A DNA stretch of 64,000 nucleotides from Belnapia arida. GTDB taxonomy: Bacteria > Pseudomonadota > Alphaproteobacteria > Acetobacterales > Acetobacteraceae. Below, in pieces: positions 48,434 to 56,680 of the stretch. The stretch's first letter is position 1; each line of letters opens with the position of its first letter. A program made the position numbers and the translations under genes. Location: assembly GCF_016773205.1 (NCBI RefSeq), contig NZ_JAETWB010000002.1:124001-188000 (forward strand), in the 5' to 3' direction. The notes below the pieces were generated by a model. That model saw only the letters and a program-made list of their open reading frames with translations, searched no databases and was not told the origin of the DNA.

Positions 48434-51048
48434 CCTGGCTGCCCTTGCACCGGCACCAGCCGGTCCAGATGGTCGAGGAAATCCTGCATCCGCACCGGCC
48501 AGTCGGCCTTGGCCAGCCGCGCCGCAGCCGCGGTGGCGACGCCGGCCAGCAGCGCCCGGTCGGCCGAAAGCCGTGCCAGCGTCTCGAGAAAGCCGTCGAT
48601 GACCGCCTCCTCCGCCTGGCGGTGCGGGACGAGGAAGCCGTCCTCCCCGTGCCGGATCGCCTCCGCCACGGCACCGACATCGGTGGCGATGACGACGCAG
48701 CCCATGCGCTGCGCCTCCAGCACCACCAACGGCACGCCCTCGAAGCGCGAGGGCAGGACGAGCACATCCGCCCAGGCATAGAGCGCATCCAGCGCCGCCG
48801 GCTCGATGGCGGGCGGCTCGATCGGCACGCCGAGCTCGGGCACCGCGGCATCGGCCAGCACGGCCCGCCCCACCACGCGCCAGCGCAGGCCGAGCGGCGC
48901 GCTGTGGCCGATGATGGCAGCCAGACGGTCGAGCCCCTTCTGCCAGTCCATCCGGCCGAGGAAGAGCACCTGGAGCAGCCGCCGCTGCCGCTGCCGGGCG
49001 GCGAGGGCCGCGGCGATGCGCGAGGGCCGCGTCGCATAGCCCGGTGCGTTCTCCACGAGGTGGATCTTCCGCGCCGGAATGCCGGCGCCGATGCACCAGT
49101 CGCGCAGCTGACGGGAGATCACAAGGATGCCGTCATAGGCATGTTCGTAGGCGGCCTGGACATGCGGCGTGCCGCGCGGCTCGCCATGCGGCCCATGCTC
49201 GATCAGGTGCAGCCCGCCGAAGACGCGGACGCCGAGCCGGCGCAGCGGCGCCATCAGCGCCTGCCCCGCCAGCGAATGGACATTGATCAGCACGTCGAGC
49301 CCGGCCAGTACGCCAAGCACGTCCCGCGCCGCCTGAGAGCCGCCGAAATGCGAGACGCCGGCGCCGAAATAGCCGCCCTCCCAGGAGACTGCCGTCTCGC
49401 CCAGCCCGTCGAGCAGCATCACTGTATCGAAGGCCCCGGCGAATTCGGCGCCGCGGTCGATCCGCCCCTGGCCGAGCACGATCAGATGCGTCCGCCAGCC
49501 CCGCCGCCGCAACACGGCGGCCTGGTTGAGGATGACCTTCTCCAGCCCGGCGAAGGCAAAGAGCGGCAGCAGGAAGCCGATGTCGCGCAGCCCTGGCCGC
49601 GGCAGGCGTGGCAGCAGCCGGCCGATGCCGATGGCGGCCTCGGCATCCGCGGCGATCCGGCCGCGCGGCGGGCGGTATTCCCGCTTCCAGCCCGCGGGCA
49701 AGGGGCTCCACCGGCGGCGCAGGCGGGCCAGCGCCGCCACCTCCAGCAGCAGCAGCCGCAGCGGCAGGGGGCTGGCGAGCGAACCCGGTGCCGGCAGCCG
49801 CAGCCGCAGCAGGGCGGTGATGGGCTGCGGCTTCGGCCCCTGCAGGCTCTCGATCCAGGCCGGGGAGGGATCGCCGGCGGCCGCCCACAGCACTTGGCTG
49901 CGGGCGAAGACCAGCGGGGCCGACGCCACCTGCCCCTCGGCCGGGCCGGGACGCTCCAGGGCCAGCATCGGCTGGTCGGTCGGGACGATCTCGAGGGCTG
50001 CGACATGCGCGTCGCGCAGCAGCCGCTCGGCCCACCAGAAGACCATGTGCAGCACGCCGGACCTCGCCAGCAGGTCGAGCACCGACGTCTCGGTGAAGCA
50101 GAGGATCTCCGGGTACTGGCAGACGCTCGGCTGCTCCATCGCCGCGAGCATCGCCTCGCGGGCCTGGCTGGGCGGAAGGCCGGTGCCCTCGCCCGCCGGA
50201 TCGACCACGAGGCGGACCTGGCCCTCATCCGGCATGTGCAGGGCGAAGCGGGGTACTTCCGCCGCTTCCGCCGCCAGCAGCCGCCGCGGCGCGAAGAGCC
50301 GCGCATGCTTGCGGTGCAGCTGGCCGAGCAGCAACGGCCGCAGCCGCTCGGAGGAGGAGAGCATGCTTTCCGGCCGGCGGCGGTAGCGGAACCCCGCATG
50401 GGGCAGGTGCTGGCCGCGCCAGCCGCGGGCGGCGGCGGAGAGCCAGAAATCCCAGTCCTCGAATCCGTCCCGCATCGCCTCGTCGAAGCGGAGGCCGCCC
50501 TCGACCATCTCCCGCCGGACGACGCTGCCGGCCTCGCAGTAGTTGCAGGTCAGCAGCTGCATCAGCGAGAAGGCGCCGCCGGTGGTCCAGTGGTCGTGCC
50601 CGCCGAATTCGTCGATGTCCGGATAGACCCAGCCGATCTCCGCCGGCGCCGCGGCCAGCGCCGTCAGGGCCCGGGCCAGGTAATGCGGGTGCAGCCGGTT
50701 GTCGGCGTCGAGGAAATGCAGGGCGCGGCAGCCGTGCAGGGCGCCGAGGACGAAATCGATGCCGGTGTTGCGGGCGGCGGACAGCCCGCCATTCGGCCTG
50801 CGGAGCAAGAAGACTCGGCCGGGGTGCAGGCTGGCGAAGGCGAGGGCCGTCTCGGCCGTTTCCGGGTAGGGGCAGCCGTCATCGACGACGACCACGGCGG
50901 ACAGCGGCCCGCCCTGCTGGTCGAGGACGGAAAGGATCGCCTCCGGTAGCAGGCCCGGCTGGCGATAGGCCGGGATGACGACCGCGACCTCGACGCCAGC
51001 GGCCCAGTTGCTGTCTGCAGGTCTTTGGACGGTCCGCATCATCTGCAT
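48430..51048 (-). CDS. Two-domain glycosyltransferase, GT2 fused to GT4
   Basis: An 872-residue protein combining two glycosyltransferases. The N-terminal GT-A domain (about 15-290, GT2) has VAVVIPAYRQPGLLPEAILSV, VVVDDGCPYPET, RRPNGGLSAARNTGIDF, the DxD motif FLDADNRLHP and GFEDWDFWLSAA. A middle region of about 200 residues is unassigned. The C-terminal GT-B domain (about 500-865, GT4) has FLLPLFAFAGLEKVILNQA, GVRVFGGLHLIEHG, LVISRQLRDWCIGAGIP, VLFLGRMDWQKGLDRL, ADVLVLPSRFEGVPLVVLEAQRMG and ATDVGAVAEAI. It probably adds two sugars in series to a surface glycan. ATG 51048 is preferred; the frame continues to 51168, which would overlap the upstream GT4 gene. Confidence 0.85.
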   Translation of the reverse strand: MQMMRTVQRPADSNWAAGVEVAVVIPAYRQPGLLPEAILSVLDQQGGPLSAVVVVDDGCPYPETAETALAFASLHPGRVFLLRRPNGGLSAARNTGIDFVLGALHGCRALHFLDADNRLHPHYLARALTALAAAPAEIGWVYPDIDEFGGHDHWTTGGAFSLMQLLTCNYCEAGSVVRREMVEGGLRFDEAMRDGFEDWDFWLSAAARGWRGQHLPHAGFRYRRRPESMLSSSERLRPLLLGQLHRKHARLFAPRRLLAAEAAEVPRFALHMPDEGQVRLVVDPAGEGTGLPPSQAREAMLAAMEQPSVCQYPEILCFTETSVLDLLARSGVLHMVFWWAERLLRDAHVAALEIVPTDQPMLALERPGPAEGQVASAPLVFARSQVLWAAAGDPSPAWIESLQGPKPQPITALLRLRLPAPGSLASPLPLRLLLLEVAALARLRRRWSPLPAGWKREYRPPRGRIAADAEAAIGIGRLLPRLPRPGLRDIGFLLPLFAFAGLEKVILNQAAVLRRRGWRTHLIVLGQGRIDRGAEFAGAFDTVMLLDGLGETAVSWEGGYFGAGVSHFGGSQAARDVLGVLAGLDVLINVHSLAGQALMAPLRRLGVRVFGGLHLIEHGPHGEPRGTPHVQAAYEHAYDGILVISRQLRDWCIGAGIPARKIHLVENAPGYATRPSRIAAALAARQRQRRLLQVLFLGRMDWQKGLDRLAAIIGHSAPLGLRWRVVGRAVLADAAVPELGVPIEPPAIEPAALDALYAWADVLVLPSRFEGVPLVVLEAQRMGCVVIATDVGAVAEAIRHGEDGFLVPHRQAEEAVIDGFLETLARLSADRALLAGVATAAAARLAKADWPVRMQDFLDHLDRLVPVQGQPG

Positions 51049-51079
51049 CGGTCTGCGTCCGTTCCAGCACATGCCGCAG

Positions 51080-52243
51080 CTATCCGTATCGTCCGCACCC
51101 CGCGACGAGGCCGCGCAGGAGCACGGAATACCGGCTGAGCATCTCCAGCATGCCGTGACGCAGGGCATGCGCCTCGGCCGCGTCGATCCGGCCTATTGAA
51201 TTCGGCGCTTTCCTTAATATCACAGAGACGTGACCCGTCAAGCTGAGTATAGATTGCGTTTCGGAGACGAAAGCTAAAGAATCGGCCATTCCGCCCCAGC
51301 ATTCGAGGGCCGCGGCCGTCGCCACCACCGGGCAGCGCCGCGCCGCCGCCTCGAGCGCGATCAGCGGGCAGCCTTCGAGCCGCGAGGGCAGGACCAGCGC
51401 ATCCGCCGCCAGCAGCCAGTCGCCCACGTCATCGGCCGGACCCCGCAGGCGCAGCGGGCCACCCGGCCGCGCCGCCGGATGCGCGGCGAGCGAGGGCGCC
51501 AGCGGCCCCTCGCCCAGCGCACCCAGCGTGGCGCCCGACACTTCCTCCAGCCGCTCCGCCAGGGCCGGCAGCAGGTCGGCGCCCTTCTTCTCCTCCAGCC
51601 GTCCGGCGAAGAGCACCAGCGGCGCCGCCGGGCCGAGGCCGAGCGCCGCTCGCCGGGCCCGGCGCTGCGCCGCCCGCCGGGCCGGATCCTCCACCGGCGG
51701 CGCGACGCCGTTCGGCACCACAGCCACCTGCCCGGCGGCGAGTCCGAACAGCGCCTCCACCCGCCCGGCGACCGGAGCCGAGACGGCTGCCCAGGCCAGC
51801 GGCGCAGCAAGGACAGGACGCAGCAGCGCCGCCGGCACCGGCACCGGCTCGCGCGGAGCGAGATGGGCGATGGCTAGGCCCGGCAGGCGCGCCTCGGCCA
51901 GGGCGCGTTGCAGGCCGAGGCCGTGGCTCGGCCAGGGCAGCGGCAGCAGCGCCGCCTCCGGCGCATGGCGGGCGATCAGCGCCGCGGCGGTCCTGGCCTG
52001 GCGGGCGGCATTGGCTTCCGGTTCCTCCGCCTCGCGCCAGCCGATGGGCGCGGCCACTGGAGCGAGCGGGTGGAACAGCGGGGCGAGGCCGGGCAGCAGC
52101 TCCGGCTCGGCCGCGGCGATGACCTCGACCCCCGCTTCGGCCAGTGCCAGCGCCAGGGTCGCCGTATGGCGCTCCGCCCCGCCGATCGCAGCGGAGGGCA
52201 GCAGCACCAGCAGGCGCCGTAGGCGGCGGACCCGCGCTGTCAT
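51080..52243 (-). CDS. GT4-family glycosyltransferase with an atypical C-terminal tail
   Basis: A 387-residue GT-B glycosyltransferase. The N-terminal acceptor domain starts LLVLLPSAAIGGAERHTATLALAL, a typical GT4 opening. The C-terminal donor domain has VAVVPNGVAPP, VLFAGRLEEKKGADLLPALAERL, LGEGPLAPSL and ADALVLPSRLEGCPLIALEAAARRCPVVATAA. After this core the last ~75 residues (from about 51310 down to 51080) are unusual. Where GT4 proteins normally continue G-G-x-x-E-x-V, the protein reads ALECWGGMADSLAFVSETQSIL and its DNA is visibly lower in GC. It overlaps rsmD by 4 bp upstream (ATGA) and precedes the GT2-GT4 gene by 31 bp. Confidence 0.85.
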   Translation of the reverse strand: MTARVRRLRRLLVLLPSAAIGGAERHTATLALALAEAGVEVIAAAEPELLPGLAPLFHPLAPVAAPIGWREAEEPEANAARQARTAAALIARHAPEAALLPLPWPSHGLGLQRALAEARLPGLAIAHLAPREPVPVPAALLRPVLAAPLAWAAVSAPVAGRVEALFGLAAGQVAVVPNGVAPPVEDPARRAAQRRARRAALGLGPAAPLVLFAGRLEEKKGADLLPALAERLEEVSGATLGALGEGPLAPSLAAHPAARPGGPLRLRGPADDVGDWLLAADALVLPSRLEGCPLIALEAAARRCPVVATAAALECWGGMADSLAFVSETQSILSLTGHVSVILRKAPNSIGRIDAAEAHALRHGMLEMLSRYSVLLRGLVAGCGRYG

Positions 52244-52791
52244 GCCGGGCGCAGCACCAGCAGCTGCGCGGCGCCATGCGCCCTCTCGGCGAGCAGGGCG
52301 AAGCCCGGCGGCGGCACGGCATTGCCCGTGGCATACTCGGCACAGATGATCGCATCAGGCGCGATCCAGCCGGCGGCGAGCGCGGCGAGGGCCCGCTCCA
52401 TCACCCCCTCGGCATAGGGCGGGTCGAGGAAGAGCAGGCCACAGGGCGAGGCTGCGCGCGGCGGCCTGGTCGCATCGGCGGCGAGGACGGTGCAGCGCGC
52501 CTCCTCGCGGCAGGCGGCGATGTTGGCCCGCAGCGCGGCCAACGCCGCCCGGTCGGTCTCGAGGAAGCTGGCCCGTGCCGCGCCGCGCGACAGCGCCTCC
52601 AGCCCCAGCGCCCCGGTGCCGGCGAAGGCGTCGAGCACCGTGGCGCCTTCCACCCGCTCCCGCCCGCCCCAAGGGGCGTGCCAGAGCATGTCGAACAGCG
52701 CCTGGCGCACGCGGTCGGCGGTCGGGCGGGTCGCCATGCCGGCCGGCGCGGCAAGGCGCCGCCCGCGATGCCGGCCGGCTATAATTCTCAC
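52240..52791 (-). CDS. rsmD: 16S rRNA (guanine(966)-N2)-methyltransferase RsmD
   Basis: A 183-residue SAM methyltransferase modifying G966 of 16S rRNA. It opens V(M)RIIAGRHRGRRLAAP, the RsmD hallmark, with TRPTADRVRQALFDML, motif I VLDAFAGTGALGLEALSRGA, FLETDRAALAALRANI and the catalytic LLFLDPPYAEG. The start is GTG at 52791-52789. This GTG overlaps the TGA of a 9-codon frame formed by the tandem repeats just upstream, so initiation is probably coupled. It is followed by glycosyltransferase genes with an ATGA overlap. Confidence 0.95.
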   Translation of the reverse strand: MRIIAGRHRGRRLAAPAGMATRPTADRVRQALFDMLWHAPWGGRERVEGATVLDAFAGTGALGLEALSRGAARASFLETDRAALAALRANIAACREEARCTVLAADATRPPRAASPCGLLFLDPPYAEGVMERALAALAAGWIAPDAIICAEYATGNAVPPPGFALLAERAHGAAQLLVLRPA

Positions 52792-52869
52792 GCGCGGTTC
52801 CGCCTGATATTTTTCACGCGCGGTTCCGCACGATGATTTTCACGCGCGATTCCACACGATGATCCTCAC
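52792..52869 (-). repeat. Three tandem 26-bp repeats forming a chain of coupled 9-codon frames before rsmD
   Basis: Read on the minus strand, three consecutive 26-bp units lie at 52869-52844, 52843-52818 and 52817-52792, each beginning GTGA and ending CGGAACCGCGC or a close variant. Each unit starts a frame of nine codons plus TGA: VRIIVWNRA, VKIIVRNRA and VKNIRRNRA. The first GTG overlaps the rluB TGA, each TGA overlaps the next GTG, and the last TGA overlaps the rsmD GTG. The peptides resemble the RsmD N terminus (VRIIAGRHRG). So the array looks like repeated copying of the rsmD start region. Whether the mini-frames are translated is unknown. Confidence 0.85.
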
Positions 52870-53669
52870 CCCTCGTCTGGCCTCGGAGAGGCCCGCCGGC
52901 GCGGCGGCGCCTCCTCCTTCACGCCAAGCTGCTCGCGCATCACCTTGGCATTCACCTCCTCCACCGCCCCGGCCGGCAGGGCACCGAGCTGGAAGGGGCC
53001 GTAGGAGACGCGGATCAGCCGGTTCACGGTGAGGCCGAGATATTCCATCACCCGCCGGATCTCGCGGTTGCGCCCCTCCTGCAAGGCGACGGTCAGCCAG
53101 GCATTGGCGCCCTTGCGGCTATCGAGCCCGGCCTCGATCGGCGCATAGCGCACCCCGTCGACGATGATGCCGCTGCCGAGCGAGGCCAGCACCCCTTCGT
53201 CTACATCGCCGTTCACCCGCACGCGGTAGCGGCGGATCCAGCCATTGGAGGGCAGCTCCAGCCGCCGGGCCAGCGCGCCGTCATTGGTCAGCAGCAGCAG
53301 CCCTTCGGAGGTGAGGTCGAGCCGCCCCACCGAGATCAGCCGCGGCAGGCCGGGCGGCAGCGCGTCGAAGACCGTCTTGCGGCCCTTCTCGTCGCGATGC
53401 GTCGTCACCAGCCCGTCGGGCTTGTGGTAGCGGAAGAGTCGGGTGCGCTGGGCATTGGCCACGGGGCGGTTGTCGACCAGCACAGCCTGACCGGGCTGGA
53501 CGAAGGTCGCTGGTTTGCCGACCACCTTGCCGTCCAGCTTCACCCGTCCTTCGGCGATCATCCGCTCCGCGTCGCGGCGGCTGGCCACACCTGCGCGGGC
53601 AAGCCACTTGGCGATGCGCTCGCCGCGCTCGCCATCCTCCTCCGCAGCGGCGTCCTCGGCCTCGTTCAC
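52866..53669 (-). CDS. rluB: 23S rRNA pseudouridine synthase RluB/RsuA family
   Basis: A 267-residue enzyme. An N-terminal S4 RNA-binding domain (GERIAKWLARAGVASRRDAERMIAEGRVKLDGKVV) is followed by the RsuA-family catalytic domain. Catalytic Asp118 is in ISVGRLDLTSEGLLLLTNDG, with YHKPDGLVTTHRD, the basic loop ALQEGRNREIRRVMEYLGL and LIRVSYGPFQLGALPAG. Length and S4-RluB order fit RluB better than RsuA. The start is GTG 53669, overlapping the stop of the preceding hydrolase gene (GTGA); longer frame extensions upstream look non-coding. Its own stop overlaps the first GTG of the tandem repeat array. Confidence 0.9.
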   Translation of the reverse strand: MNEAEDAAAEEDGERGERIAKWLARAGVASRRDAERMIAEGRVKLDGKVVGKPATFVQPGQAVLVDNRPVANAQRTRLFRYHKPDGLVTTHRDEKGRKTVFDALPPGLPRLISVGRLDLTSEGLLLLTNDGALARRLELPSNGWIRRYRVRVNGDVDEGVLASLGSGIIVDGVRYAPIEAGLDSRKGANAWLTVALQEGRNREIRRVMEYLGLTVNRLIRVSYGPFQLGALPAGAVEEVNAKVMREQLGVKEEAPPRRRASPRPDEG

Positions 53670-54382
53670 TTGCGGCAAGCCTCGACGAAGGCGGCGAAGA
53701 TCAGCGGGTCGGCCGGATCGACGGCATATTCGGGATGCCACTGCACGCCGAGGGCGAAGCGGTGGCCGGGATGCTCCAACCCCTCCACCACGCCGTCCGG
53801 CGCCACGGCGTTCACCCGCGCGCCAAGGCCCGGCGTGGCAACGGCCTGGTGGTGGGCGCTGTTCACCGCCATGCGCGGCTTGCCGATGATGCGGGCGAGC
53901 AGCGTGTCCTCGGCAATGGCGACCTCATGCCCCGGCTCATTGCGCGGGTTGGGCTGCTCGTGCTCGATCTCGGTGCGGATGCTGTCCGGGATGTGCTGGA
54001 TCAGCGTGCCGCCGAGGGCGACCGCCAGCAGCTGCTCGCCGCCGCAGATGCCGAGCACCGGCATGTCGCGGGCGAGTGCCCCGCGCGTGACGGCCAGCTC
54101 GAAATCGGTCCGCCCCGCCTTCAGCGTGACGGTCGGGTGGGTGCTGCCCTCGCCGTAGAGCGAGGGGTCCACGTCGAAGGCGCCGCCGGTGATGAGCAGC
54201 CCGTCGATGCGGTCGAGATAGGCCTCGGCCAGCTCCGCATGGTGCGGCAGGGCGATTGGCAGGGCGCCGGCTTCGGCCAAGGCGGCGAAGTAGTTCTTGC
54301 GGAGCGCATACCAAGGCAGCTTGGAGTAGCCGCCGGGCTCCTCCGCATCCAGGGTGACGCCGATGATGGGACGGGTGGGCAT
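53666..54382 (-). CDS. Peptidase C26 / gamma-glutamyl-GABA hydrolase-like class I glutamine amidotransferase
   Basis: A 238-residue class I glutamine amidotransferase-fold hydrolase of the PuuD type. The N terminus is PIIGVTLDAEEPGGYSKLPWYALRKNYF, the substrate strand is LLITGGAFDVDPSLYG, and the nucleophile Cys113 is in GICGGEQLLAVALGG. The catalytic pair His216/Glu218 is in FALGVQWHPEY. PuuD cleaves gamma-glutamyl-GABA in putrescine breakdown. No other putrescine genes are nearby, so the exact substrate is open. It is divergent from tadA with 45 bp between starts and is the first gene of the rluB-rsmD run. Confidence 0.88.
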   Translation of the reverse strand: MPTRPIIGVTLDAEEPGGYSKLPWYALRKNYFAALAEAGALPIALPHHAELAEAYLDRIDGLLITGGAFDVDPSLYGEGSTHPTVTLKAGRTDFELAVTRGALARDMPVLGICGGEQLLAVALGGTLIQHIPDSIRTEIEHEQPNPRNEPGHEVAIAEDTLLARIIGKPRMAVNSAHHQAVATPGLGARVNAVAPDGVVEGLEHPGHRFALGVQWHPEYAVDPADPLIFAAFVEACRK

Positions 54383-54427
54383 AGCGCTCTGCTAGACCTC
54401 CTGCATGGGGCGGGGCAAGCTCGCGCC

Positions 54428-54871
54428 ATGCCTGCCCCGATCGAAATCGCCCTCGACGAGGCCCGCGCCGCCGCCGCGCGGGGCGAGGTGCCGGTCGGTG
54501 CGGTGGTGACGGATGCCGCAGGCCGCGTATTGGCCCAAGCGGGGAATGAGGTGGAGGCGCGGCACGACCCCTCGGCTCATGCCGAAATGCTGGCGCTGCG
54601 CGCGGCCGCCGCGGCGCGGGGGGACAAGTTCCTCGCCGATTGCACGCTGACGGTGACGCTGGAGCCCTGCCCGATGTGCGCCCAGGCGATCGGGTTCTTC
54701 CGCATCCGGCGCCTGGTGTTCGGCGCCTATGACCCGAAGGGCGGCGGCGTCGAGCATGGCGCGCGGATCTATGCCGCCCCGTCCTGCCATCATGCGCCTG
54801 AGGTGGTGGGCGGCCTGCGCGAGGTGGAATGCGGCGTCGTACTGCGCGAATTCTTCGCGGCGCGGCGGTAG
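54428..54871 (+). CDS. tadA: tRNA-specific adenosine deaminase TadA
   Basis: A 147-residue zinc deaminase that converts A34 to inosine in tRNA-Arg(ACG). The zinc-binding and catalytic motifs are SAHAEMLAL (His51, catalytic Glu53) and LEPCPMCAQAI (Cys81, Cys84). GAYDPKGGGVEHG follows, as in bacterial TadA. ATG 54428 gives the usual length; upstream frame extension overlaps the divergent gene and is discounted. The downstream small gene on the other strand ends 1 bp after this stop. Confidence 0.92.
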   Translation: MPAPIEIALDEARAAAARGEVPVGAVVTDAAGRVLAQAGNEVEARHDPSAHAEMLALRAAAAARGDKFLADCTLTVTLEPCPMCAQAIGFFRIRRLVFGAYDPKGGGVEHGARIYAAPSCHHAPEVVGGLREVECGVVLREFFAARR

Positions 54872-54872
54872 A

Positions 54873-55052
54873 TCAGGCCTTGGCGGTGGGGACCGGGGCT
54901 TCCGGCTGCGGCTGCGCCTCGGCTTCCGACACTTCGGCCTGCGGGGTGTCGTTGCCCGTCGCGGTGGAGGAAACCGCCGCGGCGCTGGCAAGCCCCGCCG
55001 AGAGAAGGATGCGCCGCAGGAAGTCCCCCCAGGGATCGGTGCGCCGTTCCAT
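54873..55052 (-). CDS. Small hypothetical protein (59 aa) with one hydrophobic segment
   Basis: From ATG 55052 the product reads MERRTDPWGDFLRRILLSAGLASAAAVSS, a short charged N terminus with a weakly hydrophobic helix. An acidic, Pro/Gln/Glu-rich tail follows (DTPQAEVSEAEAQPQPEAPVP). GGAGG lies 9 bp upstream of this ATG. No family is recognised. It may be a small exported or membrane-attached peptide, or a chance frame; the ribosome-binding site and the fit beside the tadA stop give modest support. Confidence 0.4.
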   Translation of the reverse strand: MERRTDPWGDFLRRILLSAGLASAAAVSSTATGNDTPQAEVSEAEAQPQPEAPVPTAKA

Positions 55053-55263
55053 GCGCCTCATCCTCCCGCCGGGCCGGTGCAGCGCGCAGCATGTCTGCGT
55101 GGCATCTCTGGTCTCCTGCATCCGGGGGGAGGATGCCGTATGGTTGTGTCATGATAACGGCAAAGTAGAAACCAAGTGTATCCCGAAGCTTGACCACACC
55201 GGTTAATAGCGTCACGAAGCGGTGAAATTACGTTACCGGATATTTCCGAAGAGAGGACAAAGG

Positions 55264-56232
55264 ATGATCCGTCGCCGCGCGCTGCTTGCCGCGCCCCTGC
55301 TGGCGCCCGGCGCCGTCCCTGCGCAGGAGGCGCCCTGGCCGGTGAAGCCCGTCCGCATCCTGCTCGCCTACCCGCCCGGCGGCAGCACGGATGTGCTGGC
55401 CCGCGCGCTGGCCGAGGCGTTGGCCGCCGCCATCCCAGGGAGCAGCGTCATCGTCGAGAACCGGCCGGGCGGCGCCGCCGTGGTCGGTACCCAGGCGGCC
55501 GCCGTCGCGGCGCCGGACGGCTATACGTTGAGCCTCGGCAACAACCAGACCCATGCCGCCAACGCGGCCATGGTGCGCGACCTGCCCTATCGCCCGGTCG
55601 AGGACTTCGCCCCGATCGGCCGGCTGGCCGAGGTGCATCACGCCCTCGTCGTCCCCGCCACCTCGCCGGCCCGCACGCTCGCCGAGCTTGCAGCGCGCGG
55701 CAAGGCGGGGCGACTCACCTATGCCTCCTCCGGCGTCGGCTCCGCCAGCCATGTGATCGCCGAGAGCTTCGTCCGGCGTGCCGGGCTGGAGGCGACGCAT
55801 GTGCCCTATCGGGGCGGCGCCCAGGCGACCACGGACACCATCGCCGGCGTCGTCGACTTCTTCGTCTCCACCTGGCCGCAAGTAATGGCCCTGGTGAAGG
55901 AGGGGCGGCTGCGGGCCTTAGGCATCGGCGCCCCGGCTCGGCTGCCCGACGTCCCGGATGTGCCAAGCTTCGCCGAAGCCGGCGCGCCCTATATGGCCGT
56001 CGATGCCTGGTTCGGCCTCTGGGCTCCGGCGCGGACACCGGCGCCGGTCATCGACCGGCTCTCGGAGGCACTGCCGAAGATCCTCGCCGAACCGGCCATG
56101 GCGGCGCGGCTGGCCAGCCTCGGCTTCACCCCGGCGCCGCTGCGGGCAGCGGAGTTCGCGGCCTTCCAGCGGGCTGAGGTGGAGCGCTGGCAGGGGCTGG
56201 TGGAGTTGACGGGGATTCGCCTCGACGGCTAG
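55264..56232 (+). CDS. Bug-family (tripartite tricarboxylate transporter) periplasmic solute-binding protein
   Basis: A 322-residue exported binding protein of the Bug/TctC family. The signal peptide is IRRRALLAAPLLAPGAVPAQ, with a twin-arginine-like start. The mature protein opens WPVKPVRILLAYPPGGSTDVLARALAEAL, followed by VIVENRPGGAAVVGTQAAA, PDGYTLSLGNN, LTYASSGVGSASHVIAESF, THVPYRGGAQATTDTIAG and AWFGLWAPARTPAPVIDRL. All are family hallmarks. No TctA/TctB membrane genes are adjacent, which is common for this family, so the ligand is unknown. AGAGGACAAAGG lies directly before ATG 55264. It ends overlapping the convergent holC gene by 4 bp. Confidence 0.92.
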   Translation: MIRRRALLAAPLLAPGAVPAQEAPWPVKPVRILLAYPPGGSTDVLARALAEALAAAIPGSSVIVENRPGGAAVVGTQAAAVAAPDGYTLSLGNNQTHAANAAMVRDLPYRPVEDFAPIGRLAEVHHALVVPATSPARTLAELAARGKAGRLTYASSGVGSASHVIAESFVRRAGLEATHVPYRGGAQATTDTIAGVVDFFVSTWPQVMALVKEGRLRALGIGAPARLPDVPDVPSFAEAGAPYMAVDAWFGLWAPARTPAPVIDRLSEALPKILAEPAMAARLASLGFTPAPLRAAEFAAFQRAEVERWQGLVELTGIRLDG

Positions 56233-56678
56233 GCCTTCTTCTCCCAGCCCCGCGCGCCCTGCTGCCAGTAGGAGAGCGCATGCCCCGCCGCCTTGGCCGC
56301 GCTCCAGCGGCGGCGGGCGGCGGCGACCGCTTCCTCGTCGGCGCCGTCGAAAAGGTCGAGCACGCGGTCATACTCGCTGAACCGCGCGCTCTCCGCCCCA
56401 TCCACCAGCACGAGGAAGCGCGCCCCGTTCGGCGCCGGCGCATCCTCCGCCGTCAGCCAGATCGGCTGCATGGCGGCATGGCCGCTCCTGGCCGTGCCAT
56501 GCGGCAGCCAGTCCGGGTCGGCCGATTTCCAGAGCGCATCGTCGAGCGCCGCCACCCGCTCCTCGCTGCCGCAGAGCACCACCGCCCGCCCGCCGGTGCC
56601 GAGCACCCGGCCGAGCAGCTTCGGCAATGCCAGTTCCAGCGGCAATCGGGTGAGATGATAGAAGGCGACCTCGGCCAT
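56229..56678 (-). CDS. holC: DNA polymerase III chi subunit
   Basis: A 149-residue protein of the HolC family, which links the clamp loader to single-strand-binding protein. Typical features are the opening VAFYHLTRLPLELALPKLLGRVL, RAVVLCGSEERVAALDDALWKS, the FLPHG-like stretch DWLPHGTARSGHAAMQPIWLT, and FLVLVDGAESARFSEYDRVLDLFDGADEEAV. In alphaproteobacteria holC usually follows pepA. Here a second M17 peptidase gene stands between pepA and holC, with only 2 bp between its stop and the holC ATG. Confidence 0.92.
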   Translation of the reverse strand: MAEVAFYHLTRLPLELALPKLLGRVLGTGGRAVVLCGSEERVAALDDALWKSADPDWLPHGTARSGHAAMQPIWLTAEDAPAPNGARFLVLVDGAESARFSEYDRVLDLFDGADEEAVAAARRRWSAAKAAGHALSYWQQGARGWEKKA

Positions 56679-56680
56679 GC

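Noticed and set aside
45098-48781. Very long plus-strand frame (over 1200 codons) opposite the halogenase-like and orphan genes
   Set aside because: Low-complexity Arg/Pro/Gln/Gly composition with no domain, fully antisense to better-supported genes.
52788-52869. Possible CRISPR-like array
   Set aside because: Units are 26 bp and directly adjacent with no spacers. Each unit has coding-start character, so it is a tandem repeat.
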